DNA of 64,000 bases from Actinacidiphila paucisporea. GTDB taxonomy: Bacteria > Actinomycetota > Actinomycetes > Streptomycetales > Streptomycetaceae. The DNA is taken from positions 219,909-283,908 of the forward strand of contig NZ_FRBI01000004.1 in the NCBI RefSeq assembly GCF_900142575.1, in the 5' to 3' direction. The number at the start of each line of letters is the position of its first letter. The stretch's first letter is position 1. Both the position numbers and the translations under genes were made by a program. The notes under the pieces are model-generated. The model saw nothing but the letters and a program-made list of their open reading frames with translations. It had not been told where the DNA came from and made no database searches. Positions 43,064-52,462 of the stretch are shown piece after piece.

Positions 43064-44845
43064 TCAGCCGTGCCAGGACCGCCACAGAGCCGCGTAGGCG
43101 CCGTCCGCGGCGACCAGCTGGTGGTGGCTGCCCAGTTCACTGATCCGGCCGTCCTCGACCACGGCGATCACGTCCGCGTCGTGCGCGGTGTGCAGCCGGT
43201 GCGCGATGGCGACGACCGTGCGGCCGTCGAGGACCCGGGACAGCGACCGCTCCAGGTGGCGGGCCGCCCGCGGGTCCAGCAGCGAGGTGGCCTCGTCGAG
43301 GACCAGCGTGTGCGGGTCGGCGAGCACCAGTCGGGCCAGCGCGAGCTGCTGAGCCTGGGCGGGGGTGAGGACGGCGCCTCCCGAGCCGACCTCGGTGTCC
43401 AGGCCGTCGGACAGCGCCCGCGCCCAGCCGTCGGCGTCCACCGCACCCAGCGCCTCCCACAGCTCGGCGTCCACCGCGGACGCCCGGGCGAGCTGCAGGT
43501 TGTCGCGGAGCGTGCCGACGAAGACGTGGTGCTCCTGGTTGACCAGGGCGACATGCTCGCGCACCCGCTCGGCGGGCATCCTGGCCAGCTCCGCGCCGCC
43601 CAGGGTGACCTCGCCGGTCCGCGGAGCGTAGATCCCCGCGAGCAGCCGGCCGAGGGTGGACTTGCCCGCGCCGGAGGGACCGACCAGCGCCAGCCGGGTG
43701 CCGGGCGGCACCTGGAGGGTGATGCCGTGCAGGACGTCGCCGCCCCTGCGGTAGCCGAAGCGCACCTGGTCGGCGGCGACCTCGCGGCCCTGCGGGGAGA
43801 TCCGGTCGTCCCCGGCCGACTCCTCGACCTCGCGCACACCGACCAGCCGGGCCAGCGAGACCTGGGCGACCTGCAGTTCGTCGTACCAGCGCAGGATGAG
43901 GTTGACCGGGTCCACCAGCATCTGCGCGTAGAGCGCACCGGTGGTCAGCTCGCCGGCCGTCACCCATCCGTTCAGGGCGAAGGCGCCGCCGATCATCAGT
44001 ACCGAGGTCAGGATCAGCGTGTGGGTGGCGTTGATCACCGGGAAGAGGACGGTGCGCAGCCACATCGTGTAGCGCTCCCACGCCACCCACTGGCCGATCC
44101 GCTGCCGCGACAGTTCCTCCCGGCGCTCGCCCAGGCCGTGCGCCTCGATGGTGCGTCCCGCGTCGACGGATTCGGCGAGCACGGCGGCGACGGCGGCGTA
44201 TCCGGCGGCCTCGGAGCGGTAGGCCTGCGGGGCCCGGTGGAAATACCAGCGGACGCCCACCAGCAGCAGCGGCAGGGCGATCAGCACCGACAGCGCGAGC
44301 GGCGGCGAGGTCACGGCGAGCGCGCCCAGCAGCAGCCCGGCCCAGACCACGGCGATGGCCAGTTCCGGTACGGCCTCGCGCATCGCGTTGGCCAGCCGGT
44401 CGATGTCGGTGGTGATCCGGGAGAGCAGATCGCCCGTTCCGGCCCGCTCCAGGACACCGGGCGGCAGCGAGACCGCCCGTACCAGGAAGTCCTCCCGCAG
44501 GTCGGCCAGCATCAGCTCGCCGAGCACCGCCCCGCGCAGCCGGACCAGCCGGACGAAATACGCCTGCACCGCGAGCGCCACCAGGAAGAAGGCCACCGCC
44601 CGGCCCAGGTGGACGTCCCGCCTGCCCTCCGACAGGTCCTGCACCAGCCCGCCGAGCAGATACGGGCCCACCATCGACGCCAGCACGGCGACCGTGTTCA
44701 CGCCCACCAGCAGGGCGAAGGCACCGCGGTGCCTTCGGGCCAGCTCGCGGACGTAGCCGCGTACGGTCCCCGGCGAGCCCACCGGCAGGGTGGTGCTCTG
44801 CTGCGGCGCGGCAGGATCGTGGTCCGGGGGTCTCACGCCGATCAT
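43064..44845 (-). CDS. ABC exporter half-transporter B (permease-ATPase fusion), intact Walker A, altered signature
   Basis: 593 residues: six-helix exporter membrane domain (~40-320), then an ATPase domain (~350-593). Walker A is intact (VGPSGAGKST, ~390), as are Walker B (LVLDEATS) and the H-loop (AIAHRLH). The ABC signature, normally LSGGQ, reads LTPAQ (~495). Its ATG overlaps the stop of the upstream half-transporter (ATGA), so the two are made together and should form a heterodimer. With that partner it completes one consensus ATP site. The exported compound is unknown (lipid, peptide or drug). Confidence 0.93.
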   Translation of the reverse strand: MIGVRPPDHDPAAPQQSTTLPVGSPGTVRGYVRELARRHRGAFALLVGVNTVAVLASMVGPYLLGGLVQDLSEGRRDVHLGRAVAFFLVALAVQAYFVRLVRLRGAVLGELMLADLREDFLVRAVSLPPGVLERAGTGDLLSRITTDIDRLANAMREAVPELAIAVVWAGLLLGALAVTSPPLALSVLIALPLLLVGVRWYFHRAPQAYRSEAAGYAAVAAVLAESVDAGRTIEAHGLGERREELSRQRIGQWVAWERYTMWLRTVLFPVINATHTLILTSVLMIGGAFALNGWVTAGELTTGALYAQMLVDPVNLILRWYDELQVAQVSLARLVGVREVEESAGDDRISPQGREVAADQVRFGYRRGGDVLHGITLQVPPGTRLALVGPSGAGKSTLGRLLAGIYAPRTGEVTLGGAELARMPAERVREHVALVNQEHHVFVGTLRDNLQLARASAVDAELWEALGAVDADGWARALSDGLDTEVGSGGAVLTPAQAQQLALARLVLADPHTLVLDEATSLLDPRAARHLERSLSRVLDGRTVVAIAHRLHTAHDADVIAVVEDGRISELGSHHQLVAADGAYAALWRSWHG

Positions 44846-46689
44846 GCGGACTCCTCCATCGTGGCGGTGGTGCGCGGGGCGCCGGCGGGCGCGGGGAGCG
44901 GGTCGGTGCCGGGGTCGGCCTCCCGGGTGACGACGGCGCGGTAGCGCGGGTCGGTGCGCAGCAGGTCGTGGTGGCCGCCGGCGGCAACGGCGGTGCCGTC
45001 GTCGACGAAGACCACCCGGTCGGCGCGGTCGAGCACCAGCGGGCTCGACGTGAGGACGACGGTGGTGCGGCCGGTCCTGAGCGTGCCGAGCGCGCGGGCG
45101 ATCCTGGCCTCGGTGTGGGCGTCGACCGCCGACGTCGGCTCGTCCAGCACCAGCACCTCGGGGTCGGCGACCAGGGAGCGGGCCAGAGCGAGGCGCTGCC
45201 GCTGCCCGCCGGACAGCGAGCGCCCGCGCTCGGTGATCCTGGCGCGCATCGGATCCGCCGCTCCCGCACCGTCGCCCGGTTCGACCAGCGACTGGGCCAG
45301 CGCGTCCAGCACGTCGCCGCACTGGGCCGCGGTCAGCGCCGCCTCGGGGGTGACGCGGCCCGAGGAGGGCACCGCGAGCAGTTCGGCCAGCGTGCCGGAC
45401 AGCAGCACCGGGTCCTTGTCCTGGACCAGCACCGCGGCCCTGACCGCGGCCAGCGGCAGCGCGTCGAGCCGGTGGCCGCCGAGCGTCGCCGAGGGGTCAG
45501 CGCCGACCCCCGACGGGCTGTGGCCGCCCAGCCGGTCGGCCAGTCGCCCCGCGGCGTCCGGGTCTCCGCACACCACCGCGGTCAGCTCCCCGGGCGCGGC
45601 GCGCAGCCCGGTCAGCGGGTCGTGCAGCTCCCCGGTCAGCTCGGGCGGCGCGGCGGCGCCTGGCGTCGCGGAGGAGGCCACGCCGTCGTGTCCGCGCCGC
45701 AGCGCCAGCACCCGGGCCGCGCGCTTCGCCGACGGGCGGGAGAAGGACCACGCCATGGCGATCTCCTCGAAATTGCGCAGCGGCATCATCAGGAAGGCCA
45801 CCGAGCCGTAGACCGTGACCAGTTCGCCCACCGAGATCCGTCCGTCCAGCGCGAGCCGGGCGCCGTACCAGGCGACGGCCACCAGCAGCAGTCCTGGCAG
45901 CAGCACCTGCACCGCGCTGATCAGCGCCCACATGCGGGCGCTGTGCACCGCGGCGGTCCGCACCTGCTGGGAGGCGCGGCGGTAGCGCTCGAGGAAGAGT
46001 TCCTCGCCGCCGATGCCGCGCAGCACCCGCAGCCCGGCGACCGTGTCGGAGGCCAGTTCGGTGGCCTTGCCCGCCTTCTCCCGCTGGAGGTCGGCCCGCC
46101 GGGTCGCCGCGGGCAGCAGCGGCAGCACCGCGAGCGCCAGCACCGGCACGGACGCGGCCACGATCACGCCGAGCGCGGGCTGGTAGACCACCAGGGCGAC
46201 GGCCACCCCGACCGTGGCGAGCAGGGCGGAGGCGAAGCGGGCCAGTGCCTCGACGAACCAGCCGATCTTCTCGACGTCGCCGGTGCTGACCGCCACCACC
46301 TCGCCGGCCGCCACCCGCCGGGTCAGCACCGCGCCCAGCTCGACGGTCTTGCCCGCCAGCAGTTGCTGGACGCGGGCAGCGGCACTGATCCAGTTGGTCA
46401 CGGCGGTGCGGTGCAGCATCGTGTCGCCGAGCGCGGTGAGCAGCCCGAGGAGCAGCATCAGCCCGCCGGCCAGGCCCAGCCGCACGCCCGACCGGTCCAC
46501 CACCGCCTGGACGGCGAGGCCCACGGCGGCGGGGAAGGACGCGACGGCGGCCATGTGCAGGGTGCCCCAGGCGGTGGCGAGCACCTGTCCGCGCCACTGT
46601 CGTACCTCCAGCCACAGCAGCAGGCGGAAGCCGGATCGGGCGTCGGGCACGCCGGGGTCGGACAGCGGAAGGTCGCGTAGGGACGTCAT
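44842..46689 (-). CDS. ABC exporter half-transporter A (permease-ATPase fusion), degenerate Walker A
   Basis: 615 residues: exporter membrane domain (~25-310) and ATPase domain (~350-600). Walker A is lost (CGDPDAAGR in place of GxxGxGKST). The signature is perfect (SLSGGQRQRLALAR, ~490) and Walker B is LVLDEPTSAVD, but the H-loop histidine is missing (VLTSSPLVLDRADR). This is the exact complement of the defects in the partner encoded downstream, as in asymmetric heterodimeric exporters. It likely regulates rather than powers the cycle. ATG 46689; first gene of the two-gene operon. Confidence 0.93.
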   Translation of the reverse strand: MTSLRDLPLSDPGVPDARSGFRLLLWLEVRQWRGQVLATAWGTLHMAAVASFPAAVGLAVQAVVDRSGVRLGLAGGLMLLLGLLTALGDTMLHRTAVTNWISAAARVQQLLAGKTVELGAVLTRRVAAGEVVAVSTGDVEKIGWFVEALARFASALLATVGVAVALVVYQPALGVIVAASVPVLALAVLPLLPAATRRADLQREKAGKATELASDTVAGLRVLRGIGGEELFLERYRRASQQVRTAAVHSARMWALISAVQVLLPGLLLVAVAWYGARLALDGRISVGELVTVYGSVAFLMMPLRNFEEIAMAWSFSRPSAKRAARVLALRRGHDGVASSATPGAAAPPELTGELHDPLTGLRAAPGELTAVVCGDPDAAGRLADRLGGHSPSGVGADPSATLGGHRLDALPLAAVRAAVLVQDKDPVLLSGTLAELLAVPSSGRVTPEAALTAAQCGDVLDALAQSLVEPGDGAGAADPMRARITERGRSLSGGQRQRLALARSLVADPEVLVLDEPTSAVDAHTEARIARALGTLRTGRTTVVLTSSPLVLDRADRVVFVDDGTAVAAGGHHDLLRTDPRYRAVVTREADPGTDPLPAPAGAPRTTATMEESA

Positions 46690-47026
46690 GGTGTCCTGGG
46701 CTCGGAGCGGTGGACCGGGAGGGCGGACGGACCGGCGGGGCGGATCGGGAGAAAGCGCGCGAAGTGCCGTCCTGAACCGTGCAACTTTCGCGAAGTCGCC
46801 CGCGCGGGGTCAACAGGTTTTCCTGCCGGCTGACAGGACGGCAACAACTTGCAGTAAGGCGACGAAAGTTCTTCCGTCAACATCCTTGACGTGTACGCAC
46901 TGACGGCGGGAAGCTCCTGGGCGGAACCCGAGGGACCGGTGTTCCGGTAACTCCCCCCACCCGGCGGCCAGGCGCGTGGCTGCCTTCGCAGGGCACCGCT
47001 GTGCCCGCTCATCGAAGGAGCCGCCC
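46690..47026 (+). other. Divergent upstream region of the ABC operon and the CBM20 amylase
   Basis: This 337-bp gene-free stretch holds the amylase element CTTGCAGTAA at 46848-46857 and a TTCGCGAA palindrome near 46787. AACTTTC (near 46783) and GAAAGTT (near 46864) form an inverted pair. A TTGACG -35-like box near 46886 has no convincing -10. There is an amylase ribosome site GAAGGAG near 47014. I see no small gene in it. Confidence 0.55.
46848..46857 (+). promoter_or_regulatory. Shared amylase upstream element CTTGCAGTAA
   Basis: Identical 10-mer and same orientation relative to the gene as the one in front of the large amylase at 29.5-32.6 kb. It lies about 170 bp before the start codon. 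Confidence 0.55.
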
Positions 47027-48760
47027 ATGAGATCCCGCGCCCTGAACGGTTCGCTGGCCGCCGTCGTCGCGGCGGCCGGACTGTTCGCCGTCTCCGTCCA
47101 GCAGGCACACGCGACGCCACCGGGAGCCAAGGACGTCACCGCGACGCTCTTCCAGTGGCGCTACGACTCGGTCGCCAAGGCCTGCACCGACCAGCTCGGC
47201 CCGGCCGGCTACGGCTATGTCGAGGTCTCGCCCGCCACCGAGAACATCCAGGGCGACCAGTGGTGGACCTCCTACCAGCCCGTCAGTTACAAGCTGAACA
47301 ACCGCCTCGGCAACGAGTCGTCTTTCGCGAGCATGGTGAACACCTGCCACGCCGCCGGCGTGAAGGTCGTCGCCGACGCGGTGATCAACCACATGTCGGC
47401 GGGCTCCGGCACCGGCACCGCGGGGACGAACTACAGCAAGTACAACTACCCCGGCTACTACCAGGACCAGGACTTCCACACCTGCCGGACGAGCATCTCC
47501 AACTACCAGGACCGCTCCAACGTCCAGAACTGCGAGCTGGTCGGGCTCGCCGACCTCGACACCGGCAGCGACTACGTGCGCAGCACCATCGCCGGCTACC
47601 TGAACCACCTGATCTCGCTCGGCGTGGACGGCTTCCGCGTCGACGCCGCCAAGCACATGGCCGAGACCGACCTCGCGGCGATCAAGTCCAAGCTCAGCAA
47701 CCCGAACATCTACTGGGCCCAGGAGGCGATCTACGGCGCCGGCGAGGCCGTGCAGCCCGGCGAGTACGTCAACACCGGCGACGTGGACGCCTTCCAGGGC
47801 GCCTTCGACCTCAAGCGGATCTTCACCGGGCAGCAGCTGGCGTCGCTGAAGACCTGGGGCGCGTCCTGGGGCGCCGGCTACCTCGCGAGCGACAAGGCCC
47901 GCACCTTCGTCGACAACTGGGACACCGAGCGCAACGGCTCGACGCTCAGCTACAAGAACAACGCCACCTACACCCTGGCCAACGTCTACGTGCTGGCCTG
48001 GCCCTACGGCTCACCGAACGTCTTCTCCGGCTACGAGTTCTCCAACAACGACGCGGGCCCGCCGAACGGCGGCTCCGTCAACGCCTGCTACAGCGACGGC
48101 TGGAAGTGCCAGCACGCGTGGCCGCAGATCTCCGGCATGGTCGGCTTCCGCAACGCCGTCGCCGGCACCGCGGTGACCAACTGGTGGGACAACGGCAACA
48201 ACGCCATCGCCTTCGGCCGCGGCAGCAAGGGCTTCGTCGCGATCAACCACGAGGGCGGCGCGCTCACCCAGACCTTCACCACCTCGCTGCCCGCCGGCAC
48301 CTACTGCGACGTCCAGCACGCCGGCACCACCTATTCCGTGGGCTCAGACGGCAGGTTCGCCGCCACCATCGGCGCCAACGACGCCGTCGCCCTCTACACC
48401 GGGGGGCCGTGCGGTACGACCGGCGGCACCACCGGTGGCACGACCGGCGGCGGCACGCCCAACCCCGCGGCCGGAGCGTCCTTCGCGGTGAACGCCACCA
48501 CCGTCCCGGGCCAGAACATCTACGTCGTCGGCGACAACTCCACCCTGGGCAACTGGAACACCGGCAGCGCCCTGCTGCTGTCCTCGGCGAGCTACCCGGT
48601 GTGGAAGCTGGACGTCACGATGGCCGCGGGCACGGCCTTCCAGTACAAGTACATCCGGAAGGACGGCAGTGGGAACGTGACGTGGGAATCCGGCGCCAAC
48701 CGGACGGCCACCGTGCCGGCCGGCGGGAAGGTCGTGCTGAACGACACCTGGCGCAACTGA
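47027..48760 (+). CDS. amy: Secreted alpha-amylase with C-terminal CBM20 starch-binding domain
   Basis: 577 residues. A Sec signal peptide ([21 protein letters not shown]) is followed by the GH13 barrel. Catalytic residues are nucleophile Asp206 ([12 protein letters not shown]), acid/base Glu233 (YWAQEAIY) and Asp299 (FVDNWDTER), with spacing like animal-type/Streptomyces amylases. A Gly/Thr linker (GGTTGGTTGG) leads to a ~95-residue CBM20 domain ([19 protein letters not shown]). Endo-cleaves starch outside the cell. ATG 47027 follows GAAGGAG. The upstream element is shared with the other amylase, so joint control by a LacI-type maltose regulator is likely. Confidence 0.96.
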   Translation: MRSRALNGSLAAVVAAAGLFAVSVQQAHATPPGAKDVTATLFQWRYDSVAKACTDQLGPAGYGYVEVSPATENIQGDQWWTSYQPVSYKLNNRLGNESSFASMVNTCHAAGVKVVADAVINHMSAGSGTGTAGTNYSKYNYPGYYQDQDFHTCRTSISNYQDRSNVQNCELVGLADLDTGSDYVRSTIAGYLNHLISLGVDGFRVDAAKHMAETDLAAIKSKLSNPNIYWAQEAIYGAGEAVQPGEYVNTGDVDAFQGAFDLKRIFTGQQLASLKTWGASWGAGYLASDKARTFVDNWDTERNGSTLSYKNNATYTLANVYVLAWPYGSPNVFSGYEFSNNDAGPPNGGSVNACYSDGWKCQHAWPQISGMVGFRNAVAGTAVTNWWDNGNNAIAFGRGSKGFVAINHEGGALTQTFTTSLPAGTYCDVQHAGTTYSVGSDGRFAATIGANDAVALYTGGPCGTTGGTTGGTTGGGTPNPAAGASFAVNATTVPGQNIYVVGDNSTLGNWNTGSALLLSSASYPVWKLDVTMAAGTAFQYKYIRKDGSGNVTWESGANRTATVPAGGKVVLNDTWRN

Positions 48761-48860
48761 CCGCGACCGCGGCCCGCGCACAGCCGATTCACCCCTCTGC
48801 GGCAGGACCCGGCACACTGTGGTCTTCCACCGATCTTGACCACAGAGGGGACCCCCATCC

Positions 48861-49301
48861 ATGAAGGGCTTCCGCACCTTCCTGCTCCGCGGCAACGTCG
48901 TAGACCTGGCGGTCGGCATCGTCATCGGCGCCGCCTTCACCGCCCTGGTCAACGGCTTCGTCAAGGCGTTCCTGACCCCGGTCGTCGGCCTGGTCAGCGG
49001 TGCCACCGGTGACTTCAGCGCCAGGACCTTCCACGCCTCGGGCGTCACCTTCCCGTACGGCACCTTCATCGACGCGACGATCAGCTTCGTGATCGTCGCG
49101 GCGGTGATCTACTTCCTGGTCGTGCTGCCGATGAACCGGATGCAGGAGAAGTTCTTCCCGAAGGCCGCGAGCGCTCCGATGCGCGAGTGCCCGGAGTGCC
49201 TGACCGCGATCCCGGCGGCGGCCAAGCGGTGCAGCGCCTGCACCGCGCCGATAGGGCCGGGCGTGGGTGTCCAGGGCGGCCCTGTCGACCTCGGCAAGTA
49301 A
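48861..49301 (+). CDS. mscL: Large-conductance mechanosensitive channel MscL with zinc-ribbon tail
   Basis: 146 residues. The N-terminal RGNVVDLAVGIVIGAAFTALV (pore helix M1) and the second helix (ISFVIVAAVIYFLVV) are classic MscL, which opens under membrane tension to release solutes on osmotic downshift. In place of a simple helical tail, the C-terminus carries two CxxC knuckles, Cys110/113 and Cys124/127, separated by ten residues, which should bind zinc. ATG 48861 follows AGAGGGGACC. Single gene. Confidence 0.95.
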   Translation: MKGFRTFLLRGNVVDLAVGIVIGAAFTALVNGFVKAFLTPVVGLVSGATGDFSARTFHASGVTFPYGTFIDATISFVIVAAVIYFLVVLPMNRMQEKFFPKAASAPMRECPECLTAIPAAAKRCSACTAPIGPGVGVQGGPVDLGK

Positions 49302-49315
49302 GGGCTCGCCCACGA

Positions 49316-49351
49316 GGAGCCGCGGCCCTGCCTCAGCAGTGCCGCGGCTCC
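49316..49351. terminator. Bidirectional hairpin between mscL and the MarR gene
   Basis: GGAGCCGCGGC and GCCGCGGCTCC form an 11-bp perfect stem with a 14-nt loop. The MarR stop codon falls within the loop. Confidence 0.7.
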
Positions 49352-49839
49352 GCCGTCTCGTCCCGATCGAGCGCGGCGAGCAGCCCGGTCAGTGCCGCAC
49401 GGCTCGCGTCGTCCAGCGGCGCGAGGATCTCGGCGGCCGCCGTACGCCTGGCGTGCCGCAGGTCGGCCAGCGCGCGGCGGCCGCCGTCGAGCAGCTCGAT
49501 CCTGATCACCCGGCGGTTGTGCGGATCGGGCACCCGGCGCAGCAGGTGCTGCTCCTCCAGCGCGTCCACCAGCGTCGTCACCGCCCGCGGCACCACGTCG
49601 AGGCGCTGGGCGAGATCGGCCATCCGCGGCGGTTCCTCGCAGTGCGCGAGCGTCCGCAGCAGCCGGGCCTGCGCGGGCGTGATGCCCAGCGGTTCGAGCA
49701 ACCGGCGCTGGGCCCGGTGCAGCCGGCGGCTCAGCCGCAGCAGCTGGTCGGCGAGTCGCCCGGTGACCTCGTCCGCGGGTGCCTGCGCGGGAGCTGGCAC
49801 GGTGACCGGGGGCGCGGCCTCGGTGGTGCGGGTGTCCAT
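49333..49839 (-). CDS. MarR-family transcriptional regulator
   Basis: 168 residues. A Pro/Ala-rich N-terminus is followed by the winged helix (LGITPAQARLLRTLAHCEEPPRMADLAQRLDVVPRAVTTLVDALEEQHLLRRV) and the wing DPHNRRVIRIELLD. It is divergent from an ABC exporter; nested inverted repeats in the 133-bp region between the genes make it the likely repressor of the exporter and of itself, released by an exported compound (inference from the common MarR-exporter arrangement). Confidence 0.92.
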   Translation of the reverse strand: MDTRTTEAAPPVTVPAPAQAPADEVTGRLADQLLRLSRRLHRAQRRLLEPLGITPAQARLLRTLAHCEEPPRMADLAQRLDVVPRAVTTLVDALEEQHLLRRVPDPHNRRVIRIELLDGGRRALADLRHARRTAAAEILAPLDDASRAALTGLLAALDRDETAEPRHC

Positions 49840-49865
49840 GGAATACAGCGTAGCAGGACTTAGTT

Positions 49866-49894
49866 CATTGTGAGCGTAGGTAACAATGACCTAC
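49866..49894. promoter_or_regulatory. Interleaved inverted repeats, MarR operator candidate
   Basis: CATTGT-N11-ACAATG (49866-49888) is interleaved with GTAGGT-N7-ACCTAC (49876-49894). They cover the likely exporter promoter. An ATG at 49886 lies within the dyad, which argues that it is not the exporter's start codon. Confidence 0.6.
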
Positions 49895-49972
49895 ACTCTC
49901 TGTCGAGAGTCCCGCAGGCACTACCCCGCCAGTTCCATCGCCCCACACCGCTGTCACGTCCCGAGGAGTCCT

Positions 49973-51787
49973 TTGCGCCCCGAAAACGATCTCGCGTCCC
50001 GGTGGACGCCGCCGAGCAGGAAACCCGCCGCGCCCACCGACGTCCGCCGCATCACGCGGCTCTTCCGCCCCTACCGCGGCCGGCTGGCCGTCGTGGGTGG
50101 CCTGGTCGCCCTGTCCTCGCTGGTCTCCGTCGCCTCGCCGTTCCTGCTGCGGGCGATCCTGGACACCGCGATCCCGCAGGGCCGCACCGGCCTGCTGAGC
50201 CTGCTGGTGCTCGGCATGATCGGCACCGCGGTCGCCACCGGCGTCTTCGGCGTCCTGCAGACCCTGATCTCCACCACCGTCGGCCAGCGCGTCATGCACG
50301 ACCTGCGGACCGCCGTCTACGAGCGGCTGCAGCGCATGTCGCTGGCCTTCTTCACCCGCACCCGCACCGGCGAGGTGCAGTCCAGGATCGCCAACGACAT
50401 CGGCGGCATGCAGGCCACCGTCACCTCCACCGCGACCTCGCTGGTCTCCAACGCCACCGCTGTGATCGCCTCGGTCGTGGCTATGGCCGCACTGGACTGG
50501 CGGCTGACCGTCGTCTCCCTCCTGCTGCTCCCGCTGTTCGTCTGGATCGCCCGCCGGGTCGGGCGCGAACGCAAGAAGATCGCCACCGAGCGGCAGAAGC
50601 AGATGGCCTCGATGTCCGCGATCGTCACCGAGTCGCTGTCGGTCAGCGGCATCCTGCTCGGCCGCACCATGGGCCGCGCCGACTCGCTCACCCGTGACTT
50701 CTCCGCCGAGTCCGAGCGCCTGGTGGACCTGGAAGTGCGCTCCAACATGCAGGGCCGCTGGCGGATGGCCATCATCGGCATCGTGATGTCCGCGATGCCC
50801 GCGCTGCTGTACTGGGCGGCCGGACTGACCACCGGGCACGGCGGCTCCGCGATCTCCATCGGCACCCTGGTCGCCTTCGTCTCGCTCCAGCAGGGCCTCT
50901 TCCGGCCCACCGTCTCGCTGCTGGCCACCGGCGTGCAGGTGCAGACGTCCCTGGCACTCTTCCAGCGCATCTTCGAATACCTCGACCTGCCGCTCGACAT
51001 CACTGAGCGCCCCGGCGCGCGGAACCTGGGGACCGTGCGCGGCGACGTCGCCTTCGAGGGCGTGGACTTCGCCTACGACCCCGAGTCCGGCTCTCCGACG
51101 CTGACCGCCATCGACGTGGCCGTGCCCGCGGGTGGCAGCCTGGCCGTCGTCGGCGCGACCGGTTCCGGCAAGAGCACCCTGAGCTATCTGGTGCCGCGGC
51201 TCTACGACGTCACCGCGGGCCGCGTCACGATCGACGGCATCGACGTCCGCGACCTGACCTTCGACACGCTGGCCGCCGCGGTCGGCGTGGTCTCCCAGGA
51301 GACCTACCTCTTCCACGCCTCGGTCGCGGAGAACCTGCGCTTCGCCAAGCCGGACGCGACCGACGAGGAGATCCACGCCGCCGCCCGCGCCGCGCAGATC
51401 CATGACCACATCACCGGCCTGCCCGACGGCTACGACACCCTCGTCGGTGAGCGCGGCTACCGCTTCTCCGGCGGCGAGAAGCAGCGTCTGGCCATCGCCC
51501 GCACGATCCTGCGCAATCCGCCGGTGCTGATCCTCGACGAGGCCACCAGCGCCCTGGACACCAGGACGGAGCAGGCCGTCCAGGACGCCATCGACACCCT
51601 GTCGGCCGGCCGCACCACCATCACCATCGCCCACCGGCTGTCCACCATCCGCGACGCCGACCGGATCGTGGTCCTCGACGCCGGGCGGATCGTCGAAAGC
51701 GGCACCCACGACGAACTCCTCGCGGCGGGCGGCCGCTATGCCGCGCTGGTCCGGCGCGACACGCAGATGGCCGTCAGCGCGCCCTGA
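49973..51787 (+). CDS. ABC exporter (permease-ATPase fusion), probably homodimeric
   Basis: 604 residues: membrane domain ~40-320, ATPase ~350-590. All ATPase motifs are intact: Walker A GATGSGKST, signature FSGGEKQRLAIAR, Walker B LILDEATSALD and H-loop IAHRLST, so it can work as a homodimer. I prefer the TTG start at 49973 because GAGGAG (49963-49968) is 4 nt upstream. ATG 49886 lies inside the operator dyad and lacks a ribosome site. Divergent from a MarR regulator that probably controls it. Substrate unknown; drug or lipid export is the usual role. Confidence 0.92.
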   Translation: MRPENDLASRWTPPSRKPAAPTDVRRITRLFRPYRGRLAVVGGLVALSSLVSVASPFLLRAILDTAIPQGRTGLLSLLVLGMIGTAVATGVFGVLQTLISTTVGQRVMHDLRTAVYERLQRMSLAFFTRTRTGEVQSRIANDIGGMQATVTSTATSLVSNATAVIASVVAMAALDWRLTVVSLLLLPLFVWIARRVGRERKKIATERQKQMASMSAIVTESLSVSGILLGRTMGRADSLTRDFSAESERLVDLEVRSNMQGRWRMAIIGIVMSAMPALLYWAAGLTTGHGGSAISIGTLVAFVSLQQGLFRPTVSLLATGVQVQTSLALFQRIFEYLDLPLDITERPGARNLGTVRGDVAFEGVDFAYDPESGSPTLTAIDVAVPAGGSLAVVGATGSGKSTLSYLVPRLYDVTAGRVTIDGIDVRDLTFDTLAAAVGVVSQETYLFHASVAENLRFAKPDATDEEIHAAARAAQIHDHITGLPDGYDTLVGERGYRFSGGEKQRLAIARTILRNPPVLILDEATSALDTRTEQAVQDAIDTLSAGRTTITIAHRLSTIRDADRIVVLDAGRIVESGTHDELLAAGGRYAALVRRDTQMAVSAP

Positions 51788-51802
51788 CCGGTGCGGGTCG
51801 GG

Positions 51803-52462
51803 TCAGTCGCGGTTGTCGTGGATGAGGATGACGTCGAGGGTGCGGGGGCCGTGGACGCCTTCGACGCGGTCGAGTTCGATGTCGCTGGTGGCGGAGGGGC
51901 CGGAGATCCAGGTGAGGGGGTGTGTGGGGTCGAGGTGGGGGAGTGCTTGGGGGAGTGAGTCGACCACCTGTGTGGGGGTGTTGATGATGCAGATGTGGTG
52001 GTCGGGGACGAGGGTGAGGATGCGGCGTCCTTGGTCGGGTGAGGTGTCCAGGACGATCGTGCCGGTTTCTGCGATGGCCAGGGCGCAGCCGGTGATGACG
52101 GTGTCGATGGTGTCGAGTTGGTGGGCGGTCAGCTCACCGTGGTCGTGGTGGATGTGGATACCGGTTGTGGCGCTGAGCCAGTCGGTTGGGACGCCCGGTG
52201 GGATGACGGCGCTGCGGGTGCCGTGGTCGGTCAGCAGGCGGGCGATGGTGGTGGGTAGGGCGGTTGTGTCGGTGTGGTGGACGTGGGCGCGGTAGTCGGT
52301 GAGGTTGTCCGCGAGTAGGTGGGTGCGTTGCTCGGGGGTGCGGGTGGCGTGGGTGGTCTGGTAGGTGCGGGGGATGGTGGTGGGGTCGGGTGTGGTGCCG
52401 GGCTGGTCGCCGAGGGCCTGGCGGACGCGGCGCAGGATCTCGTCCCGGCTGGTGGTGGTCAC
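51803..52462 (-). CDS. lutC: LutC-family lactate utilisation protein (LUD domain)
   Basis: 219 residues of the LUD domain, third subunit of the LutABC L-lactate oxidation complex. The typical ending SDIELDRVEGVHGPRTLDVILI is present, as is ALAIAETGTIVLD. Start GTG 52462 overlaps the lutB stop (GTGA). Codon use differs from the rest of the window: in the last 50 codons all seven Leu are CTC and both Glu are GAA. That points to acquisition from, or a shared history with, another actinobacterium. Confidence 0.93.
   Translation of the reverse strand: MTTTSRDEILRRVRQALGDQPGTTPDPTTIPRTYQTTHATRTPEQRTHLLADNLTDYRAHVHHTDTTALPTTIARLLTDHGTRSAVIPPGVPTDWLSATTGIHIHHDHGELTAHQLDTIDTVITGCALAIAETGTIVLDTSPDQGRRILTLVPDHHICIINTPTQVVDSLPQALPHLDPTHPLTWISGPSATSDIELDRVEGVHGPRTLDVILIHDNRD

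Noticed and set aside
49886-49972. ATG 49886 as start of the ABC exporter
   Set aside because: It is inside the MarR operator dyad, has no ribosome site, and the extra residues are not exporter-like; TTG 49973 has GAGGAG at good spacing.
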